Numbered from the stretch's first letter, positions 54,394-63,663 are shown. The stretch: DNA of 64,000 nt from JAIOSM01 sp023143455 (GCA_030632885.1 DAOVTW010000014.1:3382-67381), one strand, 5' to 3'. Notes: generated from the letters alone by a model not told the origin. A program made the numbers and translations.

Positions 54394-55059
54394 ATGTATT
54401 TCCCAATTGCCGAAATCCATGCCAACCCATTGGTTATTTTCTTTACTGCTTTTATTGTTTCTTTTTTCACTTCCATGGGCGGTATTTCCGGCGCGTTTTT
54501 GCTGCTGCCATTCCAGATGAGTGTTCTGGGATATACGTCCCCTTCTGTTTCTGCTACCAATCATGTTTTCAACATCATTGCCATACCAAGCGGGGTCTAC
54601 CGGTATATCAAAGAAAAAAGAATGTTATGGTCTTTGGCCAGAGCTATCATTATCGGCACCTTGCCCGGGGTTTTTATCGGAGCCTGGGTACGCATCGAGT
54701 ATTTGCCTGATCCAAAGAATTTCAAAATGTTTGCCGGAATTGTCCTGCTTTATATCGGTTGGAAACTTTTTAAAGATATTTTGAGCAAAAACAAGACAAA
54801 AGATAACAGCCTTAAATTTATTTTTCATGACATCTGCTATCTCAAAAAATATGTCCTGATCCCTAATAATACCTATCACTCTGGAGATATCCTGTACAAG
54901 CAGCAGCCCTTTTGGTTCCCTCTCCATCAAATGTGCAACTTCCAGAAGGTTTGCATATTCACTGATTACGGGCGGTCGTTCAGACATAATTTCCCAGACT
55001 TTTTTTTCAGCAATTTCTTTTACCCGGTCAGAAAACAATCCACTCCAGAAAATGGTTGA
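54394..55059 (+). pseudogene. Truncated TauE/SafE-family (TSUP) anion exporter
   Basis: The start is ATG 54394, with 'GGAG' 8 nt upstream. The first 140 residues are good TSUP sequence: 'FFTSMGGISGAFLLLPFQ', 'SATNHVFNIIAIPSGVYRY', 'IIIGTLPGVFIGAWVR' and 'IVLLYIGWKLFKDIL'. From about 54810 on, the frame is only the antisense of the receiver-CBS gene and encodes no membrane helix. Normal members have a second homologous half, so half of the transporter is missing. Family members export sulfite or organosulfur compounds, or import anions. Confidence 0.78.
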
Positions 55060-55722
55060 AAATTTGGAACTCTCTTCATTGAATGGCTCGCCTACCGATA
55101 CATATTCAGGTCTTACTGCCCTGATAATATCCATTCTTGTGAGAATGCCAACCAGAATACTCCGTTTATCAAAAACCGGCAATAAGCTTGGGCTTTTGTC
55201 CATAGCCCAGAGCCAGGCAGAAGCCTTTTCATTAACACCTATCATTTTCTCCATCGCATCCTTTAAGGTCATATCAACCGAGACTGTCATAAGGTCATTT
55301 AATCGAATCATGATGTTTAAAGCCCTTTTTTCATCCATTTTAAATTCATAATGTTTTGCCGCGTAGGCATCATGTATTCTTGAGGCAAGAGTATCCACAT
55401 CACAAGGCTTGGAAAGATAGTCAAAAGCTTCTCTTGCAAGCGCCCGCATCGCAGAACATTTACTACCATGACCGGTGAGCATAATCACTTGGATCTCGGG
55501 GGCTGTTTTTTTTATTTTGGTCAGGGCAATAAGACCATTCATACCTGTCATGTTGATATCCAACACAATTACGTGCTGAGGATTTTCTTTTAAAACCTGT
55601 ATCGCCATTTCAGCATTGTTAGCAATTGTTGTGTCAAATCCCTTTTTAATCAATAATTTTGAAGTGGTTTCACAAAATCGGTCTTCATCATCTACCAGTA
55701 AGACTCTTATTCTGTTTTTCAT
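54625..55722 (-). CDS. Second receiver-CBS response regulator with a spurious C-terminal extension
   Basis: 365 residues. Receiver (1-120; 'LLVDDEDRF', phospho-Asp in 'VIVLDINMTGMNG', 'VIMLTGHGS', 'LSKPCD') and CBS pair (about 135-300; 'RSILVGILTRMDII', 'SRVIGIIRDQDIFFEIADVM'). The paralogue at 53389 ends nine residues after 'REQDLFFE', but this one runs on for about 60 residues of low-quality sequence that are antisense to the TSUP gene. The natural end is therefore near 54815, and the true stop was lost at the breakpoint. Own sigma-54 promoter at 55802. The extension may or may not harm function. Confidence 0.82.
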   Translation of the reverse strand: MKNRIRVLLVDDEDRFCETTSKLLIKKGFDTTIANNAEMAIQVLKENPQHVIVLDINMTGMNGLIALTKIKKTAPEIQVIMLTGHGSKCSAMRALAREAFDYLSKPCDVDTLASRIHDAYAAKHYEFKMDEKRALNIMIRLNDLMTVSVDMTLKDAMEKMIGVNEKASAWLWAMDKSPSLLPVFDKRSILVGILTRMDIIRAVRPEYVSVGEPFNEESSKFSTIFWSGLFSDRVKEIAEKKVWEIMSERPPVISEYANLLEVAHLMEREPKGLLLVQDISRVIGIIRDQDIFFEIADVMKNKFKAVIFCLVFAQNIFKKFPTDIKQDNSGKHFEILWIRQILDAYPGSDKNPGQGADNDSSGQRP

Positions 55723-55801
55723 ATACTTTGCCCTCCTGACTATCAGATTGCTCCAATGGAACCTATTGTATTATTTTACAATACAGCAATAACTTATAAG
55801 A

Positions 55802-55816
55802 GCAAATAATATGCCA
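55802..55816 (-). promoter_or_regulatory. Sigma-54 promoter of the second receiver-CBS gene
   Basis: Minus strand TGGCATATTATTTGC with 12-nt GG-GC spacing, about 80 bp before the ATG at 55722. Confidence 0.78.
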
Positions 55817-56008
55817 TGAAGCAGAAAATACTGTTGATCAGAATAATTAGTTGAAAACAGGGACTTATAAATATAATGCCAGGCTGTTTGAACGTCTTTC
55901 GAAAAAAATTGTGTCTCCACCTTGTTTACAGGGTGTAACCTGTTTGTGACAGTATTTTAATGTTATTCGGAATTCGTTCAGCTAATTTGTTAAATTGACC
56001 CACGATAT

Positions 56009-56023
56009 TGGCATTATTATTGC
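56009..56023 (+). promoter_or_regulatory. Sigma-54 promoter of the membrane Cys4 protein
   Basis: TGGCATTATTATTGC with correct 12-nt GG-GC spacing, about 57 bp before the ATG at 56081. With the site at 55802 it makes a divergent pair in the 358-bp intergenic region 55723-56080, which holds no other feature I can name. Confidence 0.78.
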
Positions 56024-56080
56024 AAAAGTAATTCACATAGAGAGATGTACATTTGAACAATAATTTGGAGTAATAAAAAT

Positions 56081-56518
56081 ATGAAACAGAAAACCCTGAA
56101 ATATTTTTTAAAACCCTCCAAAGCAATCATTTTTTGTGAATTCTTTGGTTTCGGAGTAATCTTATTATTTTTATGGCTGGATGAAATCCTTGATCTTCCT
56201 CATTATCTGTTTGAGACTATAGAAACACCTGTAAATACTGCCGAAAGCATTTTTGAGAGCATTATGATTATAATAATCGCTATTTTCTGTATTGGCATGA
56301 CCTTTCGTCTGTTGTCAAAAATCAAGGTTTTGGAAGGATTCCTTCCCATCTGTGCGTCCTGTAAAAAAATTAGAGACAGCAATGATCACTGGCACCCTGT
56401 TGAAAGCTATATAGCGAATCATTCCAATGTATCCTTCAGCCATGGCATCTGCCAAGAGTGCATGGAAAAATTGTATGGCGATCAAGAATGGTATAAAAAA
56501 AAAGTTGGTGACAAATAG
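56081..56518 (+). CDS. Membrane-anchored protein with a CxxCKKIRD-type zinc-binding domain
   Basis: 145 residues. Two helices (about 16-37 and 58-80) bracket a short loop, followed by a cytoplasmic domain (about 92-142): 'LPICASCKKIRDSNDHWHPVESYI' and 'FSHGICQECMEKLYGDQ'. The four Cys (C-x2-C ... C-x2-C) are the metal-binding module normally found at the end of PAS/GAF sensor proteins and receivers in deltaproteobacteria and allies. Here it stands alone on a membrane hairpin. Ribosome site 'ttggag'. Sigma-54 promoter upstream. Role unknown; a sensor or adaptor fits. Confidence 0.8.
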   Translation: MKQKTLKYFLKPSKAIIFCEFFGFGVILLFLWLDEILDLPHYLFETIETPVNTAESIFESIMIIIIAIFCIGMTFRLLSKIKVLEGFLPICASCKKIRDSNDHWHPVESYIANHSNVSFSHGICQECMEKLYGDQEWYKKKVGDK

Positions 56519-56696
56519 AAATGTCCGGTTTTTGGAGTAAATGTTTTGTCCTGTTTCACATGCAGGCATAATCGGTGTCAGTTTTTTTTACAGTTTGCTA
56601 TAGTATTGCTTAATTTTCTTGGTGAGCGATTGTTTCTCATACTATATAAAGCCCTGAAAAATTACAGTACAATTCATTTAATGATTTATTGGAAAT

Positions 56697-56711
56697 TGGC
56701 ACATCAATTGC
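56697..56711 (+). promoter_or_regulatory. Sigma-54 promoter before the usp remnant and trehalose genes
   Basis: TGGCACATCAATTGC, identical to the one at 35039 (17 nt with the CTA flank). It lies about 57 bp before the usp ATG at 56768 and has the correct 12-nt spacing. Confidence 0.8.
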
Positions 56712-56767
56712 TACTACTCAAGGCAGTAGGTAAAAGCTCTGTTAAAACGAATATAAGGAGATGTGCA

Positions 56768-57093
56768 ATGGATATGCCTCGGACAAAATAATTGTCAAGG
56801 ATTATATCAGGGATCTGAAAAAAGATAGGCAAGAGAAGATAAAAGAGCTGATAAAAGAGCATTTTTTTGTTGAAAAATTAAGTATGAGCTTTATAATAAA
56901 GGTGGGTATTCCATCGGAACAGATTCTGAAAGCGATTGAAACAGAAGATATCGATTTGGTTGTAATGGCTAACAAAGGCAGGGGAAATATTTCAAGGATT
57001 TTGTTTGGAAGTGCTGCTGAAAAGGTGTTCAGACATTCCCCGGTTCCGGTTTTCAGTGTCAGAGAGCGAAAAAAATTCAAAAGGAGTAATTAA
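56768..57093 (+). pseudogene. Universal stress protein gene lacking most of its N-terminus
   Basis: The ATG that fits the ribosome site (AGGAG, 7 nt) reads only 'MDMPRTK' and a stop. In a neighbouring frame, starting from an ATG at 56761, about 100 residues of UspA follow: 'VKVGIPSEQILKAI', 'DIDLVVMANKGRG' and 'SRILFGSAAEKVFRHSPVPVFSVR', with the G-x2-G-x9-G-S nucleotide loop. The first strand with its conserved Asp and the first helices (about 40 residues) are missing. A deletion with a frameshift is the simplest explanation; a shortened but translated product remains possible. Confidence 0.7.
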
Positions 57094-57094
57094 T

Positions 57095-57145
57095 ATGTCT
57101 GATAATAAAAAATATTCTGAGGATCTTTTTTATGGTACCAAGTAA
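57095..57145 (+). CDS. Short leader reading frame overlapping the trehalose gene start
   Basis: Sixteen codons (MSDNKKYSEDLFYGTK) with the strongest ribosome site in the area ('aaaaggagtaat'). The frame overlaps the ATG of the HAD-GH65 gene at 57132 and stops 11 nt after it. It may couple translation, or it may be the start of a gene now lost. Product unsupported by homology. Confidence 0.3.
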   Translation: MSDNKKYSEDLFYGTK

Positions 57146-60100
57146 ACAAATAATTAATCCTGAACTGTATGATGCAGTTCTATTTGATTTGGACGGTGTG
57201 GTTACCAGAACAGCTGATACCCACGCAAGGGCCTGGCAAAAACTTTTTGACGAATATTTGAAAAAAAAAACCGACACTGACAAGTATGTACCCTTTGACC
57301 TTAAGGATGACTATATAAAATATGTGGATGGAAAACCTCGCTATAAAGGGGTTAAAGCCTTTATTGCCTCTCGTGGCATTAATATTCCTTATGGTTCTGT
57401 TCATGATGCTCCTGATAAGGAAACCATATGCGGGCTGGGCAATAGAAAAAATCAACTCTTTTCGGATTTGCTGAAAAAAGAGGGTGTGAAGGTTTATGAA
57501 TCCACTATTGACCTGATTAAACAATTAAGAAAAAATGGATTTAAAACAGCCATTGTAAGTTCAAGCAAAAACTGCCATCAAGTCCTTAAGGCTGCAGGTA
57601 TTGAAGATTTATTTGATGCCCTGGTTGATGGTGTTGTATCTGAGAATCTAGGTTTTGCTGGCAAACCTGAACCGGATATCTTTCTGGAAGCAGCCAAAAG
57701 ACTGGATGCCCATGCAAATAGCTGTGTGGTGGTGGAGGATGCCCTTTCCGGTGTAGAGGCAGGGAAAAAAGGTGGTTTTGGAATGGTTATAGGTGTTAAC
57801 CGGAAAGATCAGGCAAAACAGCTTAAACAAAAAGGAGCCCACCTGGTAGTTAACGATCTTTGTGAAATTATGGTCGGTGTGGAAAAAGAAACCAGTTGGG
57901 GGCAGATATATCTGGGGTTTGACCCTAAGGATGAAGGACGAAGGGAAACATTGTGCGCCATGGGAAACGGCTATTTTGTTACCAGGGGAACCGCCGCCGA
58001 GACAAAAGCTGATGATGTGCATTATCCAGGCACCTACCTTGCCGGAGGCTATAACCGCCTTAAAACACAAGTTGCCGGCAGAATGGTTGAAAATGAAGAT
58101 CTGGTTAATATGCCCAACTGGCTCTGCCTTAATTTCCGCATTCCCGGAGAGGAATGGTTCCAGCTAAAAGATGTAAAGATTCTTTTTTACAAACAACATT
58201 TGAATATAAAAAAAGGGATACTTTACCGCACCATACGCTTTCGGGATAAAAAAAACAGAGAGACAATAACTTTTCAACACTCCTTTGTCCATGGAGAGCA
58301 GATGCACAGGGCTGGGCTGAAACTTATTATTACACCCTTGAACTGGGAAGGTAAAATAGAGATCTGTTCTGCTCTGGATGGCAGGGTGACCAACTTGGGA
58401 GTTAAGCGCTACCGGGATCTGGGCAATCAGCATCTTGATCTGGTTGAGTCTCGACATGTTGATGAAAAAAGTATGGTTTTAAAAATGCGCACCAATCAGT
58501 CCTTCATAGATATTGCCATGGGTGCAAGAACCGAAATCTTTCTCAACAATGAAACGGCTGTAGTTAAATCTGTTACAGCTGATAAACCCAGTGGATATGT
58601 TGCAAAGAATTTTATTGTAAATGTGAGTATGGGAGAGGCTCTTACCGTGGAAAAACTGGTCTGCCTCTATACATCCCGGGATACCGGTATTTCAGAATGC
58701 TTATTAGAAGTGGAAAATACTATTGCAAATGATGTTGTAAGTTTTGGCAGTTTAATAAAATCCCATGTTACAGCCTGGGAACTTTTATGGCGCAAATTTG
58801 ATGTCAGACTGGAGCTGGACAATAAAGATATTGAGCAATCCACGCAAAAAATTATTCGATTGTATATTTTCCATTTATTACAAAGCTCTTCTGTACATTC
58901 TTTGGATGTTGATGTTGGAATGCCGGCCCGGGGCTGGCATGGCGAAGGCTACAGAGGACATATATTCTGGGATGAAATGATCATTTTCCCATTTTTGAAT
59001 TACCGGGCTCCCCAAATTACAAAAACCTTACTCATGTATCGTTACCGACGACTTAAAGAGGCCAGGCGAGCAGCCAGAGAGGCAGGCTATAAAGGCGCAA
59101 TGTATCCATGGCAGAGCGGAAGCAGCGGCAGAGAGGAGACCCAAGCATTGCATCTGAACCCGGAATCGGGTCGCTGGCTTCCAGACAACACCCATCTACA
59201 ACGCCATGTAAATAATGCCATAGTTTATAATATCTGGCAGTATTTTCAAATTACCCAGGATATAGAGTTTTTATCCTTTTACGGAGGTGAAATAACAATA
59301 GAAATCGCCCGATTCTGGGCAAGCATTGCAACCCATAACAAGGACCTTGATCGATATGAAATCTTTGGTGTAATGGGGCCTGATGAATATCATGACTCCT
59401 ACCCCGGAGCAGATAAACCAGGTTTAAACAACAATGTATATACTAATTTAATGGTAGTGTTTGTCATGAACCAGGCTCTTAATCTGCAACATATTCTTCC
59501 TGAACAGGACTGGGACAATTTAAGGAAAAAGCTCAAGATAGAAGATAAAGAACTGAAAAAATTCCAAAAAATGAGTCAAAGGATGAAACTAGTATTCCAT
59601 GGAGATGGAATACTCAGTCAATTTGAAGGATATGGCAACCTAAAGGAGTTTAACTGGGATGGTTATAAAAAAAAATATGGAAATATCCAGCGTCTGGACA
59701 GGGTTCTTGAAAAGGAAGGAGATAGCGCCAATAACTATAAAGTCTGCAAACAGGCGGATGTTTTAATGCTTTTATATCTTTTTAGTGCTGAAACTTTAAG
59801 AAAGATGTTTAAACGTCTTAATTATTCTTTTGATAAAGATTCTATCCTAAAAAACATTAACTATTATCTAAATCGAACCACAAACGGGTCATCCCTGGCA
59901 TTGGTCATTCACGCCTGGATTGAGGCACGGCAAGCAAGAGAACGTTCCTGGGGGTTATTCAGCCAGGCCCTTGAGACTGATATGGTTGATGACCGAACCG
60001 GAAGCACCCGGGAAGGTATCCATCTGGCTGCCATGTCAGGATGTATTGACATTCTTCAACGGGGCTATGCAGGCCTGGAAATACGCAGTGATATACTTAT

Positions 60101-60299
60101 TTTGAATCCCTTACTCCCAAAGTCCATAAACCGCATTAATTTCCACATTCGATACAGGGACCACTGGCTTGATCTGGAAATCACTCAAAAAGAGGTCAGG
60201 GTTAAAAGCCTGACCAGCAGGGCAAGACCCATAATGGTTATGATCAAAGATGAAATAATCAGATTATATCCCGGCAAGATAGCTATGGTGGATATTTAA
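57132..60299 (+). CDS. HAD phosphatase/mutase fused to glycoside hydrolase family 65
   Basis: 1055 residues. N-terminal HAD domain (about 10-245): 'AVLFDLDGVVTRT' (nucleophile Asp), 'IVSSSKN', 'AGKPEPD', 'VVVEDALSGVEAG', all of the beta-phosphoglucomutase type. Residues 255-1040 are a GH65 protein: 'LGFDPKDEGRRETLCAMGNGYFVTRGT', 'DVDVGMPARGWHGEGYRGHIFWDE' and 'GVMGPDEYHDSY', where Glu752 is the general acid. The same two-domain design occurs in OtsB1-type proteins. The otsA gene 39 bp downstream makes trehalose-6-phosphate, so the HAD domain probably dephosphorylates it, or the fusion processes trehalose/alpha-glucosides as phosphorylase plus mutase. Which of the two cannot be decided from sequence. 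Confidence 0.88.
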   Translation: MVPSKQIINPELYDAVLFDLDGVVTRTADTHARAWQKLFDEYLKKKTDTDKYVPFDLKDDYIKYVDGKPRYKGVKAFIASRGINIPYGSVHDAPDKETICGLGNRKNQLFSDLLKKEGVKVYESTIDLIKQLRKNGFKTAIVSSSKNCHQVLKAAGIEDLFDALVDGVVSENLGFAGKPEPDIFLEAAKRLDAHANSCVVVEDALSGVEAGKKGGFGMVIGVNRKDQAKQLKQKGAHLVVNDLCEIMVGVEKETSWGQIYLGFDPKDEGRRETLCAMGNGYFVTRGTAAETKADDVHYPGTYLAGGYNRLKTQVAGRMVENEDLVNMPNWLCLNFRIPGEEWFQLKDVKILFYKQHLNIKKGILYRTIRFRDKKNRETITFQHSFVHGEQMHRAGLKLIITPLNWEGKIEICSALDGRVTNLGVKRYRDLGNQHLDLVESRHVDEKSMVLKMRTNQSFIDIAMGARTEIFLNNETAVVKSVTADKPSGYVAKNFIVNVSMGEALTVEKLVCLYTSRDTGISECLLEVENTIANDVVSFGSLIKSHVTAWELLWRKFDVRLELDNKDIEQSTQKIIRLYIFHLLQSSSVHSLDVDVGMPARGWHGEGYRGHIFWDEMIIFPFLNYRAPQITKTLLMYRYRRLKEARRAAREAGYKGAMYPWQSGSSGREETQALHLNPESGRWLPDNTHLQRHVNNAIVYNIWQYFQITQDIEFLSFYGGEITIEIARFWASIATHNKDLDRYEIFGVMGPDEYHDSYPGADKPGLNNNVYTNLMVVFVMNQALNLQHILPEQDWDNLRKKLKIEDKELKKFQKMSQRMKLVFHGDGILSQFEGYGNLKEFNWDGYKKKYGNIQRLDRVLEKEGDSANNYKVCKQADVLMLLYLFSAETLRKMFKRLNYSFDKDSILKNINYYLNRTTNGSSLALVIHAWIEARQARERSWGLFSQALETDMVDDRTGSTREGIHLAAMSGCIDILQRGYAGLEIRSDILILNPLLPKSINRINFHIRYRDHWLDLEITQKEVRVKSLTSRARPIMVMIKDEIIRLYPGKIAMVDI

Positions 60300-60338
60300 A
60301 CTATATTTTTTAAGCCTGGGAAAAGATGAGGATAAAAA

Positions 60339-61832
60339 ATGGATAAAAAAAGTCATATTATTATTGTATCCAACAGGTTGCCACTTATTTTAAAAAAAAC
60401 TGAGGGTGGAAAAATAGAGGTGGGTAAAGGGGCCGGGGGACTGGTAACGGCAATGGCACCGGTACTCAAGAATCGAAAGGGCACCTGGATAGGCTGGCCC
60501 GGCTATGTGCAGGAGTCAGATATTGATGACAACATGTTGCCGGCAATACAAACGGCTGCTTCCGGATATAGTGTTAAACCGGTTATGCTTAACTCAAACG
60601 AGGTAAAGAATTATTACGAAGGTTTTTCCAATTCAATTATATGGCCTCTTTTCCATGACTTTACGGATAAGTGCATCTTTTTGCCTGAATACTGGAAAAG
60701 TTATCAGGAGGTTAATAAAAAATTTGCATTAACTATTTATCAGGATGCAAATGACCTGGATTTTATCTGGGTGCATGATTATCAATTAATACTTGTAGGG
60801 GCTCAGTTGCGCAAAATGCACATAAGGAATCCCATCGGGTTTTTTTTGCATACCCCATTTCCGCCCTTTGATACCTTTGCACGATGTCCATGGCGTTTTG
60901 AGCTACTTTCAGCCATGTTGGAATACGACATCATAGGGTTCCACACCATTCAAAACAAACGTAATTTTATTAGATGTGTCAAGAAAATAATTCAAGATGT
61001 GCAAATTGATAAAAAAATAAAATCCAATGCAAGTGTAAGTGAATTAAGATTAGGCAATAGAAAGGTACGCATCGGGGTTTTCCCCATCAGCATTGATTAT
61101 AATGAATTTTTTCTTAAGGCCTGGGATAGTGACGTCTATAAAAGGGCAAAGGAAATGCGAAAGAATGCCCCTGATATGAAAATAATACTGGGTGTTGATC
61201 GCCTGGATTATACCAAGGGCATACCTGAAAAGTTAATTGCATTTAAACAGTTTTTAACATGCTTTCCAGAGTTCCATAAAAAGTCGCATTTTATTCAACT
61301 TGTGATCCCAAGCCGCAGGGAAATATCAGCCTATGCTGATCTGAAGCTTCAAATAGAACAGCTTGTGGGAGAGATCAACGGCATGTTTGCTACAGGTGAC
61401 TGGCTCCCTGTCCAGTATATGTTTCGAACCCTTGACAGAAATGAACTTATATCCCTGTACCGGACATGCGAGATTGCGTTTATTGCTCCGTTAAAGGATG
61501 GTATGAATCTTGTTGCCAAGGAATATTGTGCCTGCAATATTGATGAAAAAGGGGTGTTAATACTGAGCGAATTTGCTGGTGCTGCTCAACAGTTTCACCA
61601 AGATGCAATTTTAGTAAATCCCCATGACATTGAAGGAATGACCAAGGCGATTTACAAGGCATTTAATATGCCTTTGGAGGAAAGAAATCAGAGAATGCGC
61701 AATCTGCGGGAGATTGTTAAAAATAAAGATGTCTTCTGGTGGCTCAACTCTTTTTTAAATGCTGCCATTGAAAAGGATTTATCAAGTTTCCCCCAGGCCG
61801 ATGAATATTTACCGTTTAACTTGTTAAAATAG
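60339..61832 (+). CDS. otsA: Trehalose-6-phosphate synthase
   Basis: 497 residues of GT20. 'IIVSNRLPLIL', 'GAGGLVTAMAPVLKNRKGTWIGWPG', 'IWPLFHD', 'VHDYQLILVG', 'FFLHTPFPPFDTFARCPWR' and 'LGVDRLDYTKGIPEKL' carry the glucose-6-phosphate and UDP-glucose sites; 'PLKDGMNLVAKEY' follows. It joins UDP-glucose with glucose-6-phosphate. Trehalose protects against osmotic and desiccation stress. It sits 39 bp after the HAD-GH65 gene, in one transcript likely under the sigma-54 promoter at 56697. Its last 17 bp overlap the end of the convergent broken kinase. Confidence 0.95.
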   Translation: MDKKSHIIIVSNRLPLILKKTEGGKIEVGKGAGGLVTAMAPVLKNRKGTWIGWPGYVQESDIDDNMLPAIQTAASGYSVKPVMLNSNEVKNYYEGFSNSIIWPLFHDFTDKCIFLPEYWKSYQEVNKKFALTIYQDANDLDFIWVHDYQLILVGAQLRKMHIRNPIGFFLHTPFPPFDTFARCPWRFELLSAMLEYDIIGFHTIQNKRNFIRCVKKIIQDVQIDKKIKSNASVSELRLGNRKVRIGVFPISIDYNEFFLKAWDSDVYKRAKEMRKNAPDMKIILGVDRLDYTKGIPEKLIAFKQFLTCFPEFHKKSHFIQLVIPSRREISAYADLKLQIEQLVGEINGMFATGDWLPVQYMFRTLDRNELISLYRTCEIAFIAPLKDGMNLVAKEYCACNIDEKGVLILSEFAGAAQQFHQDAILVNPHDIEGMTKAIYKAFNMPLEERNQRMRNLREIVKNKDVFWWLNSFLNAAIEKDLSSFPQADEYLPFNLLK

Positions 61833-63658
61833 GAAAAAGACACGTAAACCTGGTTCCTTCTCCTATTTTACTCTCAACCGATATGGTACCTTTCAGAATA
61901 TCTAAAGCCTCTTTTACAATTATAAGACCCAGTCCAGTCCAGTCCCATTTTCTGCAAATGATTTTGCATTTTCAGACCTGAAAAATTCGGAAAAAATATT
62001 GGAAAAATCTTCGTTTGGAATACCAATACCTGTGTCTGAGACTTGAAATTGGATCTGGTGATCCTTTTTCAATGACAAAACAATCATTTACCTCTCCTTT
62101 TGGCGGTGTATACTTTATTGCATTGGAAATAAGGTTTGAAAAAAGATCATCAAAAAGTTGTCTGCACTCATTTTTGGAACCGCATCATCAATATCAAATT
62201 TTAAGCTCACTTTCTTCTCTGATGCCCTATGCGCATAAAGGTTGGCTAATTCCTGCAAGAGTTCATTAATATCAACCAAAGGAATGGTTGATTTGTTTGG
62301 TTCAGTTCGTCTTATTCCAATTTTTAACAAATCATTTATCATGTCTCCAAGTAATTTAATTCTGGTTTCACATCTATCGATGGTCTCTTTTTGTTCTTGG
62401 TTGATGGGACCCTGATATTCTTTTTGAATCAGTTCCAACATGCTATAAATTGCATTCAACGGCGAACGAAGCTGGTGAGCAGCCTTTGCCAGAAACCATG
62501 TCTTATTTAATTCTCTCTTGATGTTTTCTATGCCAATTGCTGTCAGATCAGCCATCAGAGAAAAAAAGGCTACATCTTCTGTCTCGAAATAATGGGGTAC
62601 ATCACTGTAAATACAAAATACGCCTAACACCATTTTTTCAACTCGAAGCGGCAGGCATACCATGGACGCAATCCCTTCTTTTTGTATATCCTCAGGATAT
62701 TGAAAAGAATTTTTCTTATCTATTTTCCCGATACTAAAGTGATGACCTTTAATAATTCTCATATTAACCGGGCTTTTTTCGATATCTATAGCATCTTTGG
62801 CAACATAGTCTTCACTAAGGCCATAAATTGAAGAGAATTTCAATTTTTTCCTTTGAACATCCAGAAGTTTGATGGAACACCCCTTGACTCCCATGATAAT
62901 TGTTACGTTTCGGGTTGCGAAATCCATCAATATCTGTAGGTCATTAAGTCTACCCATCTTCTTTACCATATTGTACAGGGTTGTTAACTTGGGCTTCTAT
63001 TCAAGTCCCTTGAAATCTTGAGTAGTTCTCTTCCCTTGGTTCTTAAACTTGATTTAATCGAGGTGATCAGAAAAGCTGAAATCATGATAAAAGCAGCTAT
63101 GGTCAGGAACAAAAAAACGATGCCTGGAAATTCAAGGTTATATGGGGATAAGGTATTCTGGAATAAAATGGGTTGAAGGGGAAAAAGGGCTGTTTTTTGT
63201 AATACAATCATGCCCCCCGAGGCGAGAAGGACTATAGCGGCGTATATAAAACAACTCACTGGGGAAAGCAAAATGCCGGCAAGGATGATATGAAAGATTG
63301 CAAATATAAGGATTGGACTGTATATACCGCCTGTAAAATAAATGATAAAAAAAAAGGCAATAAGGTCAAATGTTATTTGTGTGTGGGCGAAAATCGCAAT
63401 GGGTCTAACTTTGTAAAATTCAAAGGGTTTCAGTCTCAACCATATAAAAAAAAATATTATATTATAAAGAAGGGTTGCGAGGATAACTATAGTTAAAGGA
63501 AAAATAGGTAATTTTGGATCAAAAAAAAAGATTGTCCAACTCCCCAAAAATCCGCCGGTGATAACTATCCATCTAAGCTTAATGAACCAATAGGCTCTTT
63601 CCCTCAGTTCTTTCCTGAAGAATAGCTGCTCTTTTATTAATTGATGCCCAAGGCTCAT
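61816..63658 (-). pseudogene. Sensor histidine kinase broken by several frameshifts
   Basis: Three reading-frame blocks make up one kinase. 62984-63658 encodes about six membrane helices and ends '...ELLKISRDLNRSPS' at a stop. In another frame 'KPKLTTLYNMVKKMGRLNDLQILMDF' continues it, then a GAF domain (about 62560-62930) and H-box 'AAHQLRSPLNAIYSML', to a stop at 62115. ATPase motifs 'SDTGIGIPNEDF' and 'GTISVESKIGEGTRF' lie further left in other frames; in between 'GTGL' is disrupted by a 3x(CCAGT) tandem repeat at about 61932-61946. At least three frameshifts, so the protein cannot be made whole. Family: soluble-GAF, membrane-6TM hybrid kinase. Confidence 0.8.
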
Positions 63659-63663
63659 AAAGG

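Noticed and set aside
54810..55059. C-terminal part of the TSUP frame as real protein
   Set aside because: It is the antisense of a well-supported receiver-CBS gene and has no membrane helices.
61349..61662. Minus-strand frames inside otsA
   Set aside because: Shadows of a strongly conserved plus-strand gene.
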